Below, in pieces: positions 20,814 to 31,600 of a DNA stretch of 64,000 nucleotides. Source of the DNA: Wallemia ichthyophaga EXF-994 (Eukaryota; Basidiomycota; Wallemiomycetes; Wallemiales; Wallemiaceae); assembly GCF_000400465.1 (NCBI RefSeq), contig NW_008806274.1:496001-560000 (forward strand), given 5' to 3'. The first letter of the stretch is position 1, and each line of letters starts with the position of its first letter. The notes below the pieces were generated by a model. The model was not told the origin of the DNA. It was given only the letters and a program-made list of their open reading frames with translations, and ran no database searches. A program made the position numbers and the translations under genes.

Positions 20814-21838
20814 TTATACTCCCTTTTAGAATCCTTCTGCTTGTTGGGCTTGGTTTGTGTGTCTACACCGAGGCGCTGTCGAGGTACAAAGGCCTTTTCG
20901 ATGTAAATCTGCGGTGTTTGTGGAATATTATCTGCGTATATCTCGCTGGTGTGGGATGCAGTTTGCTAGTTTACGAAGCCACGACTACACACGGCGACAT
21001 GGACAGCAAGGCGTTTATACCCGCGCTGACTTATATAGTCATCGCTCTCACTCTCTTCTACCCTTTCGATGCCTTCTACAAGCAGCAGAGGAGCCAATTT
21101 CTCAGCACACTCACCCAGATCATCTACTCACCCGTCACCAAGGCTATTACATTCAACCAGGTGTTTTTAGCAGATATACTCACCTCGTATGCAAAAGTTT
21201 TCGGTGACTTCTACTCTTCAATCATTCAATGTCTTGATCCGGAGAGTTCTTTCGCAATAACGCCCCAGTCGGCCAACTACATGGCTCCGCTGTTCACAAC
21301 TATTCCCTACCTGCTCAGACTGAGGCAGTGTGTAGTGGAGTACATAGCCAGTGACTACCAGCAGAAGCGTTCGCTAGCCAACGCCCTCAAGTACGCATCC
21401 GCTCTTCCCGTGATTGCCTTCTCGGCGATCCACAAGCACAACAAGAGCGTGTATCCGTGGTGGTTGATTAGTGTAGTCGTCAATTCCCTCTACTCGTTCT
21501 GGTGGGATGTTCGCAATGACTGGGGGCTGAATTTCTTGGATCGCGATGTGTGGTTGGATGACGGTGTCGAGAAAACTCCCCTCCGCCAAACTCTCCTATA
21601 CAGACAACCGGGCAAATACTACGCTGCTATCCTCGCCGACTTTTTCCTGCGCTTCACTTGGTCTCTTAAGCTGTCCTCCCATTTACACGCTTACGTCCAA
21701 CTCGAGTCGGGCGTGTTTGCATTCGAAATACTCGAAATCCTTCGCAGATATCTGTGGTGTCTGTTTAGGCTCGAATGGGAAGTCATCAAGACGGAGGAAT
21801 ATCCTAGTATACCCATACACCAGTACACAACGGAGTAG
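20807..21838 (+). CDS. ERD1: EXS-domain protein, Erd1-like (Golgi phosphate/glycosyltransferase recycling)
   Basis: 343-aa multipass membrane protein with the EXS domain. Yeast Erd1 acts in the Golgi, in retention of ER/Golgi proteins and phosphate recycling. EXS-type blocks include QSANYMAPLFTTIPYLLRLR (with the family Q-CV-EY that follows), ALKYASALPVI, WWLISVVVNSLYSFWWDVRN, DWGLNF, YYAAILADFFLRFTWSL and FEILEILRRYLWCLFRLEWE. No SPX domain is present, as expected for the Erd1 branch. The first ATG (20807) lies inside the SHE9 stop region, so the two reading frames overlap by 7 bp. A short upstream exon within SHE9 cannot be excluded. No intron is evident. Confidence 0.87.
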   Translation: MLIILPFRILLLVGLGLCVYTEALSRYKGLFDVNLRCLWNIICVYLAGVGCSLLVYEATTTHGDMDSKAFIPALTYIVIALTLFYPFDAFYKQQRSQFLSTLTQIIYSPVTKAITFNQVFLADILTSYAKVFGDFYSSIIQCLDPESSFAITPQSANYMAPLFTTIPYLLRLRQCVVEYIASDYQQKRSLANALKYASALPVIAFSAIHKHNKSVYPWWLISVVVNSLYSFWWDVRNDWGLNFLDRDVWLDDGVEKTPLRQTLLYRQPGKYYAAILADFFLRFTWSLKLSSHLHAYVQLESGVFAFEILEILRRYLWCLFRLEWEVIKTEEYPSIPIHQYTTE

Positions 21839-21912
21839 AAAAGGTGTTATAAAGTGTGTTAATATGGTAGTGTGGTAATATGGTAAATGAATAAAATACA
21901 AATGCAAATAAT

Positions 21913-22689
21913 CTAATTACTCTGGCTAATATGGCGACTGTCCTCGCTACTCGTCTGGTAATGCTCCATCACCCTCTTAAGAGCTTCGGGGTTGTCTTTG
22001 AACTCGGCCCTCCTGACCTCGTACATGTAGCGTGTATCTTCTATCTTCTTGAGGCTATTTTCGAGTGTCTTGAGTTTCTGCTGGAGGGTGTGGAAATGGT
22101 GTGTGTTATCCTGTAGCACTAGTTTCACACTCGTGATCAGCTCGACGATCCTCTCGATCAGCGTGAGGTCTGCCATGCCGAGGAGTTGTATCGCCATACG
22201 CATCAATTCGCCTGTGAGATCACCCAGCCCAGCGAGGTATTCAAGTGGGCGTACCGGGACGATGGGTTGGTTATCAATCGACAGCATAAGTTGAATTTTA
22301 TCCACGGTAATAAGCGTATCGCTCTCGAGGAACTCCAGAAATGATATCGCCTCTATATACTCTTCCAAACCTGCGAAAGCGAATTTGGAGAAGGAGTGGC
22401 GGATATTTGATCGCTGAATGGGGTCTGAATGGGTGAACTCTACGGCTACTCTCTCCACCCAGATTTTGTGTATCTGCGTGAGCTGTGTATTGCGGATACT
22501 AGACAGCTGGTTGAATTGCTCGATCCGCGGTTGTTTGTACACGCGGTGTAAGGAGAAGATCATTCTCTTGCTCAGGGCTGTAATGTCCCGCGATGCTTTT
22601 ATGACGCGCTCACGCTTATCTTGGTCTTGGTCTACCGTGTGCTTTATAGACTCGAATTCGCCGTTGATTCGTTGTGAGCGTGTGGACAT
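21913..22689 (-). CDS. TSNAX: translin-associated factor X (TRAX)
   Basis: 258-aa intronless protein of the translin/TRAX family; TRAX carries the catalytic site of the C3PO endoribonuclease in animals and fungi. The most diagnostic blocks are FAGLEEYIEAISFLEFLES and the later PLEYLAGLGDLTGELMRMAI, which match TRAX (DLTGELMRM) better than translin. The protein is helical throughout (RERVIKASRDITALSKRMIF). Start chosen at MSTRSQRINGEF; a longer in-frame extension upstream looks non-coding. No translin partner gene is in the window. Confidence 0.88.
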   Translation of the reverse strand: MSTRSQRINGEFESIKHTVDQDQDKRERVIKASRDITALSKRMIFSLHRVYKQPRIEQFNQLSSIRNTQLTQIHKIWVERVAVEFTHSDPIQRSNIRHSFSKFAFAGLEEYIEAISFLEFLESDTLITVDKIQLMLSIDNQPIVPVRPLEYLAGLGDLTGELMRMAIQLLGMADLTLIERIVELITSVKLVLQDNTHHFHTLQQKLKTLENSLKKIEDTRYMYEVRRAEFKDNPEALKRVMEHYQTSSEDSRHISQSN

Positions 22690-22800
22690 GGCTGTGGGTG
22701 GGGAAGGATATCTATTATGAGCAGTGTGTATCAATCCAATTGCAACAGAACAATTACAATATTCTTCTCCTCCTCCTTCCTTTCTCTTGTACCACCAGAA

Positions 22801-23831
22801 ATGCCTTTCAATTTGGCGCACAACACGCACATAGAGACACTGCAGCCAGCGGACAGAGAAGAAGTCAATGACGCAGACGCTGATATAGAAATGGACGACG
22901 ATGATTCTTTCCCGCGTTCCAAACTCACTTCTCCGGGCGATGTGATTGCGTCGTCGTCGGCATACATGCAGTGGGTGTTGAGTGGCAGCAGTGCGTACAC
23001 CCGCTCACAACCCGCAGCGGACACGGCACATATGTTCACAACGATAACATCGTTTCCAACATGTTCGGCACAGTAGAGCGTGTCAACAAACTCGTTTCTG
23101 TACGTCCACTAAAACACAAGTATATTCCTCAAGTCGGTGATCTCGTTATTGGCCGTATCGTTGAAGTTCAAGCTAAGCGTTGGAAAGTTGACATCCACTC
23201 CTCCTCAGATGCTGTCCTTATGCTCTCCTCTATCAACTTGCCTGGTGGTGTACAGAGACGTAAATTGGAATCGGATGAGTTGCAAATGCGCAATTTCTTC
23301 ACTGAGGGTGACTTGTGCGTCGCTGAAGTTCAGTCCTTCTTTCATGATGGAAGCGTTTCGTTGCACACGCGTAGTTTGAAATACGGTAAACTGCGTAATG
23401 GAACTCTAGCTACTGTCCCGCCAAATCTCATGAGACGGCTCAAATCTCATTTCTACACACTACCTGTCAATGTTGACCTTATTATTGGCTTGAATGGCTC
23501 TATCTGGGTGAGCATGCACGACGACGTCAGTCAGGACCTCAACCTCAACGATGATAATCAGGGTTTCGATAGTGAGGGCGTGTATAATGACACCAACGAC
23601 TCTATCGACTCTCAGACTCGCGAATCTATCAATCGCACTGCTATCGTTATAGACATACTCGCTAGCCATAGAGTTCCCCTTACTGACACACTCATTGCTA
23701 CTGCTTATGATGTGGCTCTCGATCTAGAGCAAGATAATGGTATTAGGTTTCTCTCCAGTAATGAGGATGTTCAGGATGAATTGGTACACTGCGCACTCCA
23801 AGTCGAGGAGAGTGCTATGGATAATGCATAA
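22801..23831 (+). CDS. RRP4: exosome cap subunit Rrp4
   Basis: S1/KH RNA-binding cap subunit of the RNA exosome. Exons are 22801-22970 and 23018-23831 (intron of 47 nt), giving 327 aa. The exon junction restores ..GDVIASSSAYMH joined to GHGTYVHNDNIVSNMFG, the conserved GHGTY block at the N-terminal domain. The S1 domain follows (PQVGDLVIGRIVEVQAKRWK; ..LMLSSINLPGGVQRRK), then a KH-like region with LIIGLNGSIWVS. A ~30-residue acidic insert (NLNDDNQGFDSEG) interrupts the C-terminal part. It is divergent from TRAX with 111 bp between start codons. Confidence 0.94.
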
Positions 23832-23857
23832 TTTATTATATCTACATATCTACATAT

Positions 23858-25523
23858 CTATATAGCAGCGACTGCTTGGGCGACTTGATTGGGATTCGGT
23901 GTGTTGTTGGTGCTTCTGTTGGTGCTCCTCTCAACACTCTCATTTGCACGCGCTGCCGGTGTTCTGCGAGGCCGTCTAGGAGGCATCAATCCATAGCGCG
24001 GTGTCCAAGGACCTCTGCTATCATTTGCGTAGAAATCCATCGGATAGTCTCTCTCACCGTCGACATCTCTATCCCAACCCTGCGTCCGCTCCAGCGTCAC
24101 AGCTGCTTCATAAGGCGAAAGAAGTGGTTTCGGGAAAGCGTATCCCCAGTCTATAGATAAACGCGGACACGACGTCTGCACAAATGTCGAAAGCTCATCA
24201 CCGAACAGAGATACCTTCTGCGGCGACAGCTCTGATATCAGTATCGGCACGTACTCTATCCCACCGCGCGTTTCAATCAGATTCGCTATCGTCTCCAATA
24301 CCTTCAGACTCCCCTGTCTACCTAACGTGCCGAGCACTACACCCCACGTGGCTGTGGATGCATTGTCGGCATGCTGTGCATCGCTGCCACCTTTCGCTAG
24401 TGCTACCGCATCTGATCGTATCATGCGCATCTCTGCATGGTCGTAGTGCTCCCGCGTGATCTTTTTGCTGTAGGGGTCGTACCGGAATGCAGGTACGGCC
24501 GGGTTTGCTATCATTATACTCTCGAGGTGGAAACGGCCATCGCCGATATAGAGCAGGGCGTCAACGGCGTCCAATTTAGGTGCCGTGCATCCGAGTACTT
24601 CTCCAGGAGATAGCGGACGGATTTGTGGAATGATGACTTCGTAGCTGTCCATGTGTATGTCGCTTTGTTGGGAGTCGAAGGGTGTTTGAGCACTACCGGT
24701 AGCAGTAGCAGCCTCAGTTTTACCATCTTCATAGCCCCCCTCGATCAGTCCTGCTGGCTTGGATTGGGGTGTCTCCTGACGCAGGTCCTTGCGCAGATCG
24801 AGTGCTAATCCTTGCAACGCACCGACGAACTGTACTGTGCCCACGAGCGCCAATTTCGTCTTTTTGGGTGGAGCATTCTCCAATTCAACACTTTGATATC
24901 TCTCTGTATCAGAATGGAGGAGAGTGTTTTCAAATTGCTGGGCGTTGGTAGGGAAGTTCTTCCTTATCGTCTTTGCCAGGTGGGTAGAATCGACACTGAT
25001 TTCGACAAAGACGTAGAGCGTTTTGATGGAAGTTTGGTTAATGGGTACGAGGCAGCTGTGTCCGTAGTGTACGAGCATATCGCAGCCGAGAGCTCTGGCA
25101 GTGAAATCGTCGACGCAGCAAGCGCCGTAAGTGACATCACCGAGGATTATAACTTGAGCGCTAGTGAATCTGTGGGAAGTGTCAGTGTTGCTTTCGACGC
25201 CACCAACAAGCCACAAACTTCTCGAGGAGATCAGAGATGGTACAAGCGAACATCTGTAAACCTTCTGGAAATTGTAGGCCAACAACAGTTGCGTTCTCTT
25301 TGCGTATCCAGTGAATAGTTTTGTGGATTTCAAATGAGTAATTATCTGGGAGCAGTGCCATGGCAATATTCAACTGCGTATCATTTAGTATTTCATCTGG
25401 TATTCCATTCTGTGCGGCTGCTGGTTGGCTTGATGGCGCTTTCGTGCTGCCTACGAACTTCCTCCGCGGTTTCTTATCTTCGGTCATCGACGTACGGGAG
25501 AGAGAGGGAAATAAGCAATCCAT
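23858..25523 (-). CDS. DPH1: diphthamide synthesis protein 1
   Basis: Subunit of the Dph1-Dph2 radical enzyme that transfers the 3-amino-3-carboxypropyl group of SAM to histidine of eEF2, using an unusual [4Fe-4S] cluster. Exons are 25523-25219 and 25169-23858 (intron of 49 nt with a GTTTGT donor), 538 aa. The start could also be the ATG at 25487 (MTEDKKPRRK), which is the better candidate by content. The junction gives ..CTISDLLEK joined to FTSAQVIILGDVTYGACCVD. The three cluster cysteines are visible in order in CCVDD, TVQFVGALQ-flanked and SCPRLSIDWG regions. YDPYSKKITREHYDH is strongly conserved. The C-terminal ~60 residues are Pro/Arg/Asn-rich and not conserved. Confidence 0.95.
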
Positions 25524-27119
25524 ACTTAATAATTACAACGCTTTTTTGTATATTGGGCTACCGTACAGATTGCAGGCTGTTAAATCGAATCCTCATTCTC
25601 AGATTCGTGAGGGTACCTGTGACCGGTGTGCAAGAGGACGATCTAGGTTCTTGATTGCCATATTGCCAGTCGCCGTTGAAGCATGCTATGTCAAAATGGA
25701 TGTTGCTAAGGCTTTACAAAGAGATGTGCTTCATTCCCAGTGGATGCTCACAGGATAATCTTATGTCAGTGAGCTTCACGTCCGCCCGAGAACTACCAGC
25801 TAGCCCGATATGTGCGTGGCGCAAAATCTGGATGCTTCGGATGTGTCGCGTAAGTCTATTTGTGAACAAATGAAACTTTTGTCAGTCAGCCCGCAAGTTG
25901 AGATGTTCTTGGTTGCTGAATTTGATCAAGATTAATGAAATGCTAAGATTACATTCAAAAGCCACGAAGATATTCACTTATCCTTGAGCCCGAGTTCAAT
26001 GGCTGAAGTTAATAATATGGTTTTTTCACCAAACAATGGCTTAAGCCTTCAATTTTACCCGGCTTGCCAAGGAGACCACAACGTCTTCCGAAGCCGAAGC
26101 CACTTAAGCCGGAAAATCTTCATCCAACCAAAAGTACCCAAAGGAATCACCTCACATTCAGGAAAAAGGTTAGTTCTAGAATACAGATACCAGTGAGCAG
26201 CTGGAAGAGCTATACTCAACCCTAGACTCTTGAACCTTACTGCCAGAAAGAAGATTGCTACGCGATCACAAAAAGCAAAGTCAAGAAAAGCTCATATCTG
26301 TATCATCAATACAGCTGATTTCGAAAAGAAAAAGTTCAGTTTGGGTAAATTCATCAGAATGGCATGGTCAGGCCGTAAGGTGAGATGTCGCAATTCCCAT
26401 ATCTCACAGGGTTGAGAGAAATTTTAATCAGGAAAGCTGTCTACGGAAAGGGTTTAATTCCAGCAACAAATACAAATCAGCCACCCGTACATTCATCACT
26501 TGGCTCCCCACCTGGTTCACCCCACATAAACAACGCCGAGTTGCCGACAAAGGCGCGGGATGCAGTGAGCAAACTGCAATTCCAATACTATAAATAATTC
26601 TAATAAATATCATTGTAACAGAAATGTTGGTGGTAATCGTCAATGCCACGCTTGCTATAATTATCAGAGGACGCATAACACTCAAATATCGGTACATCTG
26701 CAACAGGCTTTAGCAGAAACGATCGAAGGCCTGGGTATACAGTGTGCAAACTGCACTAACACTACTACAAATCATTGGTACAGAACTATTAGTGGTCATA
26801 TTAGCTTAAAAAACATATTTAATTGCATTAACCAACTAATGTAACCTATATCAGCAGTGAAATAGTGAGTTGATATCTATATCTAAATCTACATCTACGT
26901 CATCATATTTACAAGATACTGTTGGCAGCTCTTTGCCATACACTCCTTCGATTCTGCTAAACCAGCAATAAACACCTTTTGCATTTTAAATCATCAAAAG
27001 TTTCTACTTATTCCTTGCACTTTCTCCTTCATCATAGAAATCGAGTTAGTTTGAGAATTTAGCTGTCACATCAAACTTCGTTTATTTGACATACCCTTCT
27101 ACATCATTGGGACCCAATA
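25524..27119. other. 1.6-kb region without an intact gene
   Basis: Lies between the DPH1 promoter and the next plus-strand gene. It contains short open stretches (25984-26196, 26230-26415, 26385-26597) that join by no convincing splicing, and a zinc-finger-like decayed stretch at 26560-26845. AT-rich towards 26880-27060. Nothing intact was recognised. Confidence 0.5.
26560..26845 (+). pseudogene. decayed GATA-type zinc-finger-like remnant
   Basis: One frame reads MQ-stop-ANCNSNTIN..., then NVGGNRQCHACYNYQRTHN, a linker, and GIQCANCTNTTTNHWYRTIS, before stopping at 26845. CHACYNY..H resembles the second half of a GATA finger (CNACGLY..LH), and QCANCTNTTT..W the first half of another. The first finger has a stop (TGA at 26566) where the parallel segment of the second finger has Cys (TGT), and the second lacks its CNAC pair. 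The two finger starts are also similar at DNA level (CAGTG-GCAAACTGCA). I read this as a broken two-finger gene; the alternative is a chance C-x2-C-rich non-coding stretch. Confidence 0.35.
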
Positions 27120-27612
27120 ATGAAAGATGTCGTCGATTACGATAGAGGCAGACGCTCTGATGCCGTCAAATACGCTCAAAGCCTTCAAATTTGGCACGGT
27201 ACTATTGGAATGATTAAGTACACTTGTTACGGTAGCATTCTCGTTTATCTCGCAAATATGCGCTTCCCATGGGTGCAAAAACAAACGCTCGCTGGCAAGG
27301 CTTTCGTTGTTAGCTCTTTCTCTATCTTTGGGTGCGTTTTGCGTTTTTCACATGACACAATCGATAACACGACTCGATTCCTCACTCAGTCTTGTCGTAT
27401 CCGCTGATAGCCACCTATTGTCCCATGAGAGGCAGCAGGGCTCCGTTGAGAATGAAGTCAGGCGGCGCGCTCTAGAAGATCTTAGCGCTAATCACGGCAT
27501 CGTTGCCAGTGAGGGTCAGATTAGGCGCTGGGTGATGAAAAAGAAAGCAGAGGCCGAGGCCGAATCGAAAGAGGAATCTAATGTACTGTATAATGTACCT
27601 TCTACACAATAA
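27120..27612 (+). CDS. conserved small fungal membrane protein, unknown function
   Basis: 144 aa from exons 27120-27331 and 27390-27612 (intron of 58 nt). Residues about 25-48 (HGTIGMIKYTCYGSILVYLA) and 58-75 (LAGKAFVVSSFSIFGLVVSA) are hydrophobic and could form two membrane spans, separated by NMRFPWVQKQT. The rest is a charged helix (VENEVRRRALEDLSANHGIV, then GQIRRWVMKKK) rich in Glu/Ala/Lys. The pattern of two short hydrophobic segments, then HE, then an R-rich helix with GIVA-E, resembles uncharacterised basidiomycete proteins, possibly mitochondrial. I do not recognise a named family. Confidence 0.75.
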
Positions 27613-27617
27613 TTTGT

Positions 27618-28537
27618 CTAAACGTGCACTCTTTTTGCAATCAATTTGCTGTATGCTTCCTCTACTTTGGCCCAGTCGACAACCTTCCAGAACTCCTTTA
27701 TGTATTCTTCTCTTCCCCATACGCCAAAGTCATTCATGTAGCACCTCTCTGAAACGCTCAAGCAGAGCAGGGGAGTGAGCACATCACCCGTTTCCGCTAA
27801 TGCTCTCGTCTCCTGGTTCAAAGTGCTGTATTCTCTTGATTGAGATGGCGCGTGTGCTGCTGGGCTTGCATGGGTTGTGTGACTTGGTGAACTAAGTGGT
27901 TTTCCACTCTTCTCCAAAGTGCTATTGCTGCTCATTCCAGCCTTATCGAGACTAAAATTGCTCCACAAGCCACGTTGTTGCCTGCTACGCACCAAAACTG
28001 TTCCAGCACCGTAAGTAGTAACTATGCCAAGTGTTCTCGAGCTATCGCTAACGAGCCAGACGTATCCCGAACCAGTGAGCGCACTAGCAGCAGCACCAAA
28101 CTGTGACTTAAACCCTTCTAAACTTCCAAAGCTTTTCTCAAGCTGGCTGACAAGGTAACCTCTTGGATCCTGTGGTTCAGACGTTTGAGTCAAATTTGAT
28201 AAGAAGAAGCTGTTGTTGAGTGCCTCGGATGCATAATTGAATGCCAGTACATTCTGCCTGTTTGTTGCCGAATTGATCACCGTCTGAACCACTGAGAGAT
28301 TCTCGAGTTCTGTGTCTGTGTCGGCGTATAAGCGATGCAATATTCTCGAAAAATGCACAAACCTCTAACTAAATCGTTAAGCCTATTCAACAATCCTTCT
28401 TGCCACTGCTGAGATACAATTTGCAGCGTCTTTGGGCTCATGAATCCAGCCAATCCTTTATCGACATTGAATTTCGAAGCTGGGACGCTATGATATTGGC
28501 GTACACCACTTAGCCTGCTTAATCCAGCTCTCAGCAT
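27618..28537 (-). CDS. mitochondrial ribosomal small-subunit protein, Fe/Mn-SOD-like (mS42/mS43 family)
   Basis: 290 aa from exons 28537-28363 and 28315-27618 (intron of 47 nt). The N-terminus MLRAGLSRLSGVRQYHSVPA is a typical matrix presequence. The middle resembles the Fe/Mn superoxide dismutase fold: ..FNYASEALNNSFFLSNL, then KSFGSLEGFKSQFGAAASAL, GSGYVWLV and later TPLLCLSVSERCYMNDFGVW. The metal-binding WEHAYY-type site is replaced by VWGREEYIKEFW, so it is not a working dismutase. This is the hallmark of the mitoribosomal SOD-like paralogues (yeast Mrp1/Rsm26); which of the two cannot be decided here. A ~60-residue Ser-rich insert interrupts the domain. Confidence 0.85.
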
Positions 28538-28604
28538 TTTTCTTTACGCTTTTCGCTTTGGAAGATGAACGATGAGCTTCAAGAAGTACGCCCAACAGAC
28601 ATCC

Positions 28605-31600
28605 ATGGGAATATCTCACTCGCGCTCATTCAGCTTAGACTCGTTTGTCGCAGAGATCGGCAACGACGTCAGCTACGATAGGAGGTGTGCTGCTTATCTC
28701 TCTCCACCGCCGCTGGTCGCTCATCCACCGCTAGTCTCGGCAACTCCCGCTTCCTCAAGGCGATACGCGGCAAGAGCAGAAGCGGGCGGATCATAGTAAA
28801 GGTCTTTACCAAGGCTGATCCATCCGTTAACCTCTCGTCTTTCATCCAGCGCTTGAAGAGTGGGTATCGATGACGTTGATGGCCGATATCTTACGCTTTA
28901 CATCTTACAACAGAGGAAAAATCGCAGCTCGTCGGTATCAGCAATGTTTATGCCTTTCAAACCTTCCTCGAAACTGACAAGGCTGGCTACATGATCCGCC
29001 AGTACATCGGCACAAATCTCTACGACAGAGTTAGTACACGTCCATTTCTATCCACAGTAGAGAAGAAATGGATAGCATTTCAGTTGCTATGCGCCCTACA
29101 AGACTCGCATACTTGTCAAGTACCTCACGGTGATGTGAAATCCGAGAATGTTTTGGTGACATCATCAAATTGGGTTTATTTGACAGACTTTGCAAGCGTG
29201 AAGCCTTCACATTTACCTCTAGATGATCCATCAGACTTCAGTTTGTACTTTGATACTTCTGCGCGGCGCACTTGCTACCTTGCACCAGAGAGATTCTTCG
29301 ATAACGATAGTGATATAGCTCACTTTCGTCAATTGATACTGGAAAAGGGTACAGCTAATGTCGATACCCAAGACAAACTTGTTGTCACCGAAGCAATGGA
29401 TGTCTTCTCGGCTGGTTGTGTCATCGCTGAATTGTTCTTAGAAGGCACACCACTATTCACTCTATCACAGCTGCTGAGATACAAAGAAGGCAACTACAAC
29501 CCCTCATCTGTTATCTCCCAGATTGATGACCAGGAGGTTAGGGTGGGTGTTGTCTCATACACAGAAATATTCTTCTCTGACTATTAATACAGCATCTCAT
29601 CACGTCAATGACTCAAATGGATCCATCCGAAAGATTGTCATTTTCTGGGTACCTAGCTGAATATAGACAGAAGCTGTTCCCTAATGTCTTTTACACTTTC
29701 TTGCATGACTACTCCGCTCAAATCCTCGAACCAATCCAACAGCCACCCAATTCGACCTTTGTTGCTCCATCCAATACCTCAGCGACCCCCTTTGATACCT
29801 TCCAAGCTAACAACCAGATTCAAACACCCAATCATGTGAAATATGTACCTGAGGAGAGAGTAGAGAAGTTGTGGAATGATTGGCTGGAGATATCCAGCAA
29901 CTTCGATGAAAAGTATTGCCAAATCAAGGAAGAATTAGATGAGGATGACTTCGTTGATGGTGTATGTGCTCAAGTTTTCTTGAGCTTTTTACTGACCTGT
30001 ATAAGGCTGTCTTCCCTGTTCAGCTAAGTATACCAAATGTCAAGCCTCTTCTCATGGTGAGAAAAGATAACATAGACTCTAGTGACGGTGAAGGTAATTA
30101 TTTTATTCATTGGCTATACGACTTGGCTAACAACCGAAAGATGGTGCTGCTCTAATTGTATCAACATTGCTGTGTTCGAACATTCGCAATTGCATCAAGC
30201 CTAGCTCAAAGATGAAAGCTTTGGAACTGCTGCTCGCAGTAAGCAGCTATTTGAAAGATGACACAAAGCTCGATAGGATCATACCCTATATGGTTGATCT
30301 ACTAAGCGATGCAAGTGCAAATGTGCGAGCATCAACCCTTCGTAATATAACGCAAATGGTGAGCAGAGATTGCTATTTAACAACCGCCACTTATGCATCT
30401 CTAGCTACTCATTGTCGGAAGCATCACACCTGCCAACTCAACCATTTTCATCGAATACCTCCTTCCACTTATCCTGACACTAGCCAGCGACAGCTCCGAG
30501 CTAGTGAGGTCTACTTTAGCTCAGTGCATCGCGCCTATTGCAGAGACAGGACAAAAGTTCCTCAACTTGGCTGAATCGATGAAGTCAAACAATACATACA
30601 CGGCGAATGAAGGTGTTGAGAAAATGTTGCTAGATGGGAACGAATCTTTTGAGGTAGGAGTTCTGCACTGACGAAAAATTTACTGACAACATACCCAAGA
30701 ACTCGTATGAAACATCGAGGCAAGACTTGCAGGTTTTCATACAGGATATCGTAGCCACTCTGCTTACAGATTCGTCATCGATGGTCAAAAGATCGTTACT
30801 ACAGGATATCATCCCCCTTTGTCTCTTTTTCGGCGCTGCTAAGTCCAACGACTTACTCCTTACTCATATCAACACATACTTGAATGATAGAGATTGGGAA
30901 CTGCGCTCGGCTTTCTTTGATAGTGTTGTCGGCATAGCTACTTGCATTGGAGGAAAGTCCGTCGAAGAGTACATTCTCCCATTGGTCATACAAGCGCTGT
31001 CAGATGCTGAAGAAAATGTCATTGTTAACGTCCTTAATTCCATACGCAAGCTTGCTGAGCTGGGTTTGATTAAGAAGGTGCATGTCTGGGAATTAATTGG
31101 TATTACATATCCTCTCATTGTTCATCCGAATAAGCGAATTCGACAGAGTGAGTAGGACTTCGTGTCAATAGCTAGGCTAACTGGGTCAGATATTATTACG
31201 TTCATAAGCGTGGCTGTATCTAGGCTACCAGAGACTGATACTTGGTGCATAATCTACCCACAGTTAACATCCTTACTGAGTGGGCAGATTAGCAGCATAG
31301 ATAGCGACTCATTGAACGAAGCCGCTTTACCACCGGTGCGTATTAATAACTAGCCAAACTGTCCTGACAAATTGTAAGCTCTCGAGGACGCTTTTTGAGA
31401 TTGCCCAGGAATGGTCCCTCGAAGTACCCAAGTCCCCATTCTGGAGGAATGGCGTCATGTATCAAACAATTGGCCTCAAGGAAGGGCTACGAAGTTTGCA
31501 CAACGGCATATACAAGCAAGTTCCCAAAGTTGATACTCAGATATGTGATGACGACAAGCCTTACATTGATAGAATGGCAGAGGTGGGCTTCACAAAAGAT

